A DNA stretch of 8,060 bases. Origin: Thermotogaceae bacterium. GTDB lineage: Bacteria > Thermotogota > Thermotogae > Thermotogales > Thermotogaceae. Positions 5,048 to 8,060 of the stretch are shown piece after piece; positions within the stretch are counted from its first letter, which is position 1; every line of letters starts with the position of its first letter. The stretch covers positions 15,596 to 23,655 of the forward strand of contig JALVXE010000190.1 in the NCBI GenBank assembly GCA_027038385.1, read 5' to 3'. The translations under genes and the position numbers were made by a program. Below the pieces are notes generated by a model. The model did no database searches. It had not been told where the DNA came from and saw nothing but the letters and a program-made list of their open reading frames with translations.

Positions 5048-7708
5048 TTGAGACTCTTCCTCTTCGACGGAACCGCGATAGCCTACAGGGCTTTCTTCGC
5101 TATAGACACTTCTCTTTCCACAAGTTACGGCGTCCCCACGAACGCCGTATACGGTGTTGCGAGGATGATGACAAAATTCTTGAAGGAACATCTGAAAAAT
5201 GGATCCGATTACGCTGCATTCGTCTTGGATGCTCCGCAGAAAACGTTCAGGCACGAGCTTTTTGAGACGTACAAATCTCATAGAAGGCCTGCCCCGGATT
5301 CTTTCAAAATCCAGATCCCCTACGTGAAAGATCTCGTAAGTGCCATGGGAATAAGGGTTTTGGAGGTGCCGGGGTACGAGGCTGATGACGTGATCGCGAC
5401 ACTTGCACTTAGGGGAAAGGGGAAATTTGACGAGACGCTTATAGTCACCGCCGATAAGGATATCCTACAGATAGTGGGTGACAGGATAAAGGTCTGGAGG
5501 ATCGTTAAGGGAATAAGCGAGCTTGAGGTTTACGATGAGGAGAAAGTCAAGGAGAAGTTCGGGGTTCCTCCAGATGGAATACCACATCTTCTGGCTCTCA
5601 TGGGAGACGCCGTTGATGACGTTCCAGGGGTTAAAGGAATAGGGGAGAAGACGGCTAAAAACCTCGTTCAGAGGTTCGGCGATCTCGATGCGATCTACGA
5701 AAATCTGGACAAATTATCGCCAAGAGAGAGAAAGCTACTGTCTGAGGGAAAAGACAGCGCGTACAAGAGTTTAGAACTTGTTGTGTTGAAGAGCGATGTC
5801 GATCTGAACTTGACCTGGGACGATTTGATCTACAAAGGTTACGATGAAAAGAAGCTTTTGGAGATTCTCAAAAAGCTTGAGTTCTCATCGATAATGAGAG
5901 AACTTGGATTGAAAGAAAGTGTTGAGAAAGAATACAGAACGGTTGAAAACGAACTGGAGTTTGAAAGGATCGTTTCGGAAATTTCTGGAAGGGACGTTTC
6001 GATAGACCTTGAAACCACATCGCTCGATCCAATATCGGCCGAGATTGTAGGAGTTTCGTTGAGTTATGAGGAAGGAAAGGCGTTTTACGTGCCCGTCTCT
6101 CACAGATCTGGGAGGAACGTAAAAATGGACACCGTTTTAAAGGGAATCAGGAGAATATTCGAAAGCTCGCGGATCATAGGCCAGAACATAAAGTACGATC
6201 TGTCCGTTTTGAAAAGCTCTGGTGTTGATCCGGTGACCCCACATTTTGACACCATGATAGCAGCGTGGCTTCTGAACCCAGATGAGAAGAGGTTTTCTCT
6301 CGATGAACTCGCCATGAGGTTTCTGGGATACGAAACCATCTCGTACGAGGAAATCGCACCTCCGTCCCAGGAGCTCCCACTATTCGCTGGTAACTTCTCG
6401 GATGTTCCAACCGAAAAAGCGTCTGAGTACTCCGCTGAGGATGCCGATATAACCTACCGTTTGTACCTGAAGCTTTCAAAGTCGATAGAGAGCATGAAAC
6501 TCGAGAGGGTTCTTCACGAGATAGAGATGCCTCTCATCCCCGTTTTGGTGGATATGGAAGTCACCGGGGTTTACTTCGATCTGGAGTACCTCCGGGAGTT
6601 GTCTGAAAAGTTTCAGAGAAAGATGAAAAATCTTAAAGATGAGATATTCTCCATAGCTGGTGAGAGTTTCAACATAAATTCCTCCGCTCAGATAGCGAGG
6701 GTCTTGGAAAAGCTCGGCATAAAACCAGCCAAGAAGACGAAGACCGGTAGGATATCCACGAGTGCCGAGGTCTTGGAGGATCTCGCTGCGGACCATGAGA
6801 TAGCACGTCTCATACTGGATTACAGAAAGTACCAAAAGCTCAAATCCACATACATAGACACTATACCAAAACTGGTAAATCCAAAGACCGGAAGGGTTCA
6901 CACATCTTTCAACCAAACCGGTACGGCCACCGGGAGATTATCATCCTCCGAGCCGAACCTTCAGAACCTTCCGAAAAGGGATGATGAAGGAAGGGATATA
7001 AGGAAGGCTATAAAACCTCAGAAAGAGAACTGGTATATCCTCAGCGCGGATTACTCACAGATAGAGCTCAGGATACTGGCGCATTTCTCGGGTGATGAAA
7101 ATCTTGTGAGGGCGTTCAAGGAGGAGCTAGACATACACAGGATGACCGCCGCTAGGATATACGGAGTTCCAGAAGAAATGGTATCCGATCAGATGAGAAG
7201 GGTTGGAAAGATGGTCAATTTCTCGATAATATACGGCGTGACTCCGTACGGCCTCGCGGTCAGGTTGAAGATACCCGTGAAAGATGCGCAGAGGATGATA
7301 AACAGCTACTTCCAGCTCTACCCAGGCGTAAGGAGTTTCATCAGAGAGATCGTTGAAAGAGCGACCGAGACAGGAGAAGTCAGAACGATGTTTGGAAGAA
7401 GAAGGGAAGTTCCACAGCTCAGATCGAGAAACAGAAACAAAAAATCTGAAGGTGAGAGGATAGCGATAAACACTCCGATTCAGGGAACTGCTGCGGATAT
7501 AATAAAACTCGCGATGATAAACATACACAGAAGAATAAGGGGGATGAGATCGAAGATGATACTCCAAGTTCACGATGAGCTGGTTTTCGAGGTTCCGGAA
7601 GATGAGCTGGAAACTTTGAAGGCCGTTGTGTCTGAAGAGATGGAAAACGTCATGAACCTTCGCGTCCCCCTCAAGGTCGACTTAAAGATCGGAGATCGCT
7701 ACGAATGA
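5048..7708 (+). CDS. polA: DNA polymerase I (5'-3' exonuclease, 3'-5' exonuclease and polymerase)
   Basis: PolA removes RNA primers, fills gaps in lagging-strand and repair synthesis, and proofreads. All three activities look intact in the 886-residue chain (numbering from TTG 5048). The 5' nuclease (1-290) has LFLFDGTA, EADD (111-114), TADKD (134-138) and GDAVDDVPGVKGIGEKTA with its DNA-binding H3TH. The proofreading domain (about 300-480) keeps D320 and E322 in SIDLETTSLDP, D384 in GQNIKYD, and Y461 and D465 in YSAED, unlike Taq polymerase. The polymerase has motif A SADYSQIELR (D668), the O-helix R717, K721, F725, Y729 in RRVGKMVNFSIIYG, and motif C QVHDELVFE (D843). Sequence and length closely match Thermotoga PolA. 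A GTG at 5039 would add MIK; the TTG is preferred because the Thermotoga protein, as I recall it, also begins next to RLFLFDGTA and the ribosome site fits. Confidence 0.98.
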   Translation: MRLFLFDGTAIAYRAFFAIDTSLSTSYGVPTNAVYGVARMMTKFLKEHLKNGSDYAAFVLDAPQKTFRHELFETYKSHRRPAPDSFKIQIPYVKDLVSAMGIRVLEVPGYEADDVIATLALRGKGKFDETLIVTADKDILQIVGDRIKVWRIVKGISELEVYDEEKVKEKFGVPPDGIPHLLALMGDAVDDVPGVKGIGEKTAKNLVQRFGDLDAIYENLDKLSPRERKLLSEGKDSAYKSLELVVLKSDVDLNLTWDDLIYKGYDEKKLLEILKKLEFSSIMRELGLKESVEKEYRTVENELEFERIVSEISGRDVSIDLETTSLDPISAEIVGVSLSYEEGKAFYVPVSHRSGRNVKMDTVLKGIRRIFESSRIIGQNIKYDLSVLKSSGVDPVTPHFDTMIAAWLLNPDEKRFSLDELAMRFLGYETISYEEIAPPSQELPLFAGNFSDVPTEKASEYSAEDADITYRLYLKLSKSIESMKLERVLHEIEMPLIPVLVDMEVTGVYFDLEYLRELSEKFQRKMKNLKDEIFSIAGESFNINSSAQIARVLEKLGIKPAKKTKTGRISTSAEVLEDLAADHEIARLILDYRKYQKLKSTYIDTIPKLVNPKTGRVHTSFNQTGTATGRLSSSEPNLQNLPKRDDEGRDIRKAIKPQKENWYILSADYSQIELRILAHFSGDENLVRAFKEELDIHRMTAARIYGVPEEMVSDQMRRVGKMVNFSIIYGVTPYGLAVRLKIPVKDAQRMINSYFQLYPGVRSFIREIVERATETGEVRTMFGRRREVPQLRSRNRNKKSEGERIAINTPIQGTAADIIKLAMINIHRRIRGMRSKMILQVHDELVFEVPEDELETLKAVVSEEMENVMNLRVPLKVDLKIGDRYE

Positions 7709-7711
7709 GTA

Positions 7712-7720
7712 TGATATAAT
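7712..7720 (+). promoter_or_regulatory. Extended -10 promoter of the receptor-like gene
   Basis: TGATATAAT is a perfect TGnTATAAT, starting 4 bases after the polA stop; its upstream contact region lies in polA's last codons and shows no good -35. Transcription would begin near 7727, about 28 bases before the ATG at 7755. No terminator hairpin is visible between polA and this gene, so read-through from polA could also contribute. Confidence 0.65.
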
Positions 7721-7739
7721 TCGAGAAAACAACGTTCAC

Positions 7740-7748
7740 AAGGAGGGG
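7740..7748 (+). promoter_or_regulatory. Strong Shine-Dalgarno of the receptor-like gene
   Basis: AAGGAGGGG lies 6 bases before the ATG at 7755 (8 bases counting from AAGGAGG). An in-frame GTG at 7752 is directly next to the ATG and less well placed. Confidence 0.75.
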
Positions 7749-7754
7749 TGTGTG

Positions 7755-8060
7755 ATGAAGCGCAGCGTTCTGGCAAAGCTGATAGTTCCAACCATTATAG
7801 TCCTCGGCGTAGGAATGGTGATCGTTCTCTTTTTAGCTATCAGCTTCATGACGAAGAGCTTGAAAGAATCGGTTGAGAGTCGTATGGTGGATGTCGGAAG
7901 GCAAGCTGTTCTGAACACGGAGAATTTCGTGAAGTTTACGAGCATGATGAGAGAGAACCTTCTGAACCAGCACAAGATGAACCTCAAAGCTATCGTCGAT
8001 TCTTCCTGGGAGATAGCGAATTACTACTACAACCTCTACAAGAAGGGAGAACTCAGCGAG
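7755..8060 (+). CDS. N-terminus of a membrane sensor, probably a Cache-domain chemotaxis receptor (cut by the window end)
   Basis: The first 102 codons are present and open to the edge. The protein starts with a short basic stretch (MKRSVLAK) and one strong hydrophobic segment (about residues 9-33, LIVPTIIVLGVGMVIVLFLA), which is most likely an uncleaved signal anchor. Then comes an extracytoplasmic helical region with many polar residues and the stretch NLKAIVDSSWEIANYYYNLYKKGELSE, which resembles the first helix of single-Cache sensor domains (typically LKxLVDxAxxxIxxYYxxxxxGExS). Such domains sense small extracellular ligands and are common in methyl-accepting chemotaxis proteins, but also occur in histidine kinases and diguanylate cyclases. 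The signalling half is outside the window, so receptor is the likeliest, not the only, reading. It has its own promoter and is separate from polA in function. Confidence 0.7.
   Translation, partial: MKRSVLAKLIVPTIIVLGVGMVIVLFLAISFMTKSLKESVESRMVDVGRQAVLNTENFVKFTSMMRENLLNQHKMNLKAIVDSSWEIANYYYNLYKKGELSE

Noticed and set aside
6476..7573. Open frames on the - strand across polA (6476-6916 and 7127-7573)
   Set aside because: Antisense to the most conserved parts of the polymerase; Tyr/Ser/Arg-rich shadow composition.
1..8060. Mobile elements, CRISPR arrays, tRNA or rRNA genes, toxin-antitoxin or defence genes
   Set aside because: No terminal inverted repeats, regularly spaced repeats, cloverleaf structures or matching protein families were seen; almost every base is accounted for by housekeeping genes.

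Overview
The window is a compact, almost fully coding stretch of bacterial chromosome, most probably from the phylum Thermotogota. The DNA polymerase I shares long stretches with Thermotoga PolA as I remember that family (for example NFSIIYGVTPYGL in the fingers and INTPIQGTAADIIKLAM in the palm). The proteins are rich in Glu, Lys and Arg, arginine is mostly AGA/AGG, and isoleucine is often ATA, all common in thermophilic members. I cannot resolve the genus. No mobile element, phage gene, CRISPR array or structural RNA gene is visible, and no gene-free stretch exceeds about 70 bases.

Layout. At the left edge (2-148, + strand) is the C-terminal tail of an unidentified gene. It runs into the end of a long leftward gene cluster; their stop codons are 5 bases apart and lie in or at the edge of one terminator hairpin. 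That cluster (- strand, about 4978 down to 154) holds eight genes in transcription order: a small coiled-coil protein, a ZapA-like FtsZ-associated protein, glutamate racemase (murI), the RapZ/YvcJ nucleotide-binding protein, YvcK, WhiA, NrdR and GreA. Seven of the eight are joined by overlaps of 4 to 44 bases, or in one case a 4-base gap, so it almost certainly forms one operon. At about 5000-5047 a short, roughly symmetric divergent promoter separates this operon from polA (+ strand, 5048-7708). A second extended -10 promoter lies just after the polA stop and drives a gene cut by the right edge: a membrane-anchored sensor that looks like the start of a Cache-domain chemotaxis receptor.

How the genes fit together. 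The leftward operon collects functions tied to growth and division: septum assembly (ZapA-like and coiled coil), D-glutamate for peptidoglycan (MurI), the RapZ-YvcK-WhiA trio known from Firmicutes for links between envelope metabolism and division, dNTP supply control (NrdR) and transcript elongation (GreA). It shares a control region with the repair and Okazaki-fragment polymerase PolA. The pieces are known families; I do not see a clearly new defence or mobile system. The most unusual features are the symmetric bidirectional promoter, the dual-coding overlap in which the RapZ P-loop is written across the end of murI, the uncharacterised coiled-coil partner of ZapA, and heavy use of TTG and GTG starts, several placed in TTGA stop-start overlaps.
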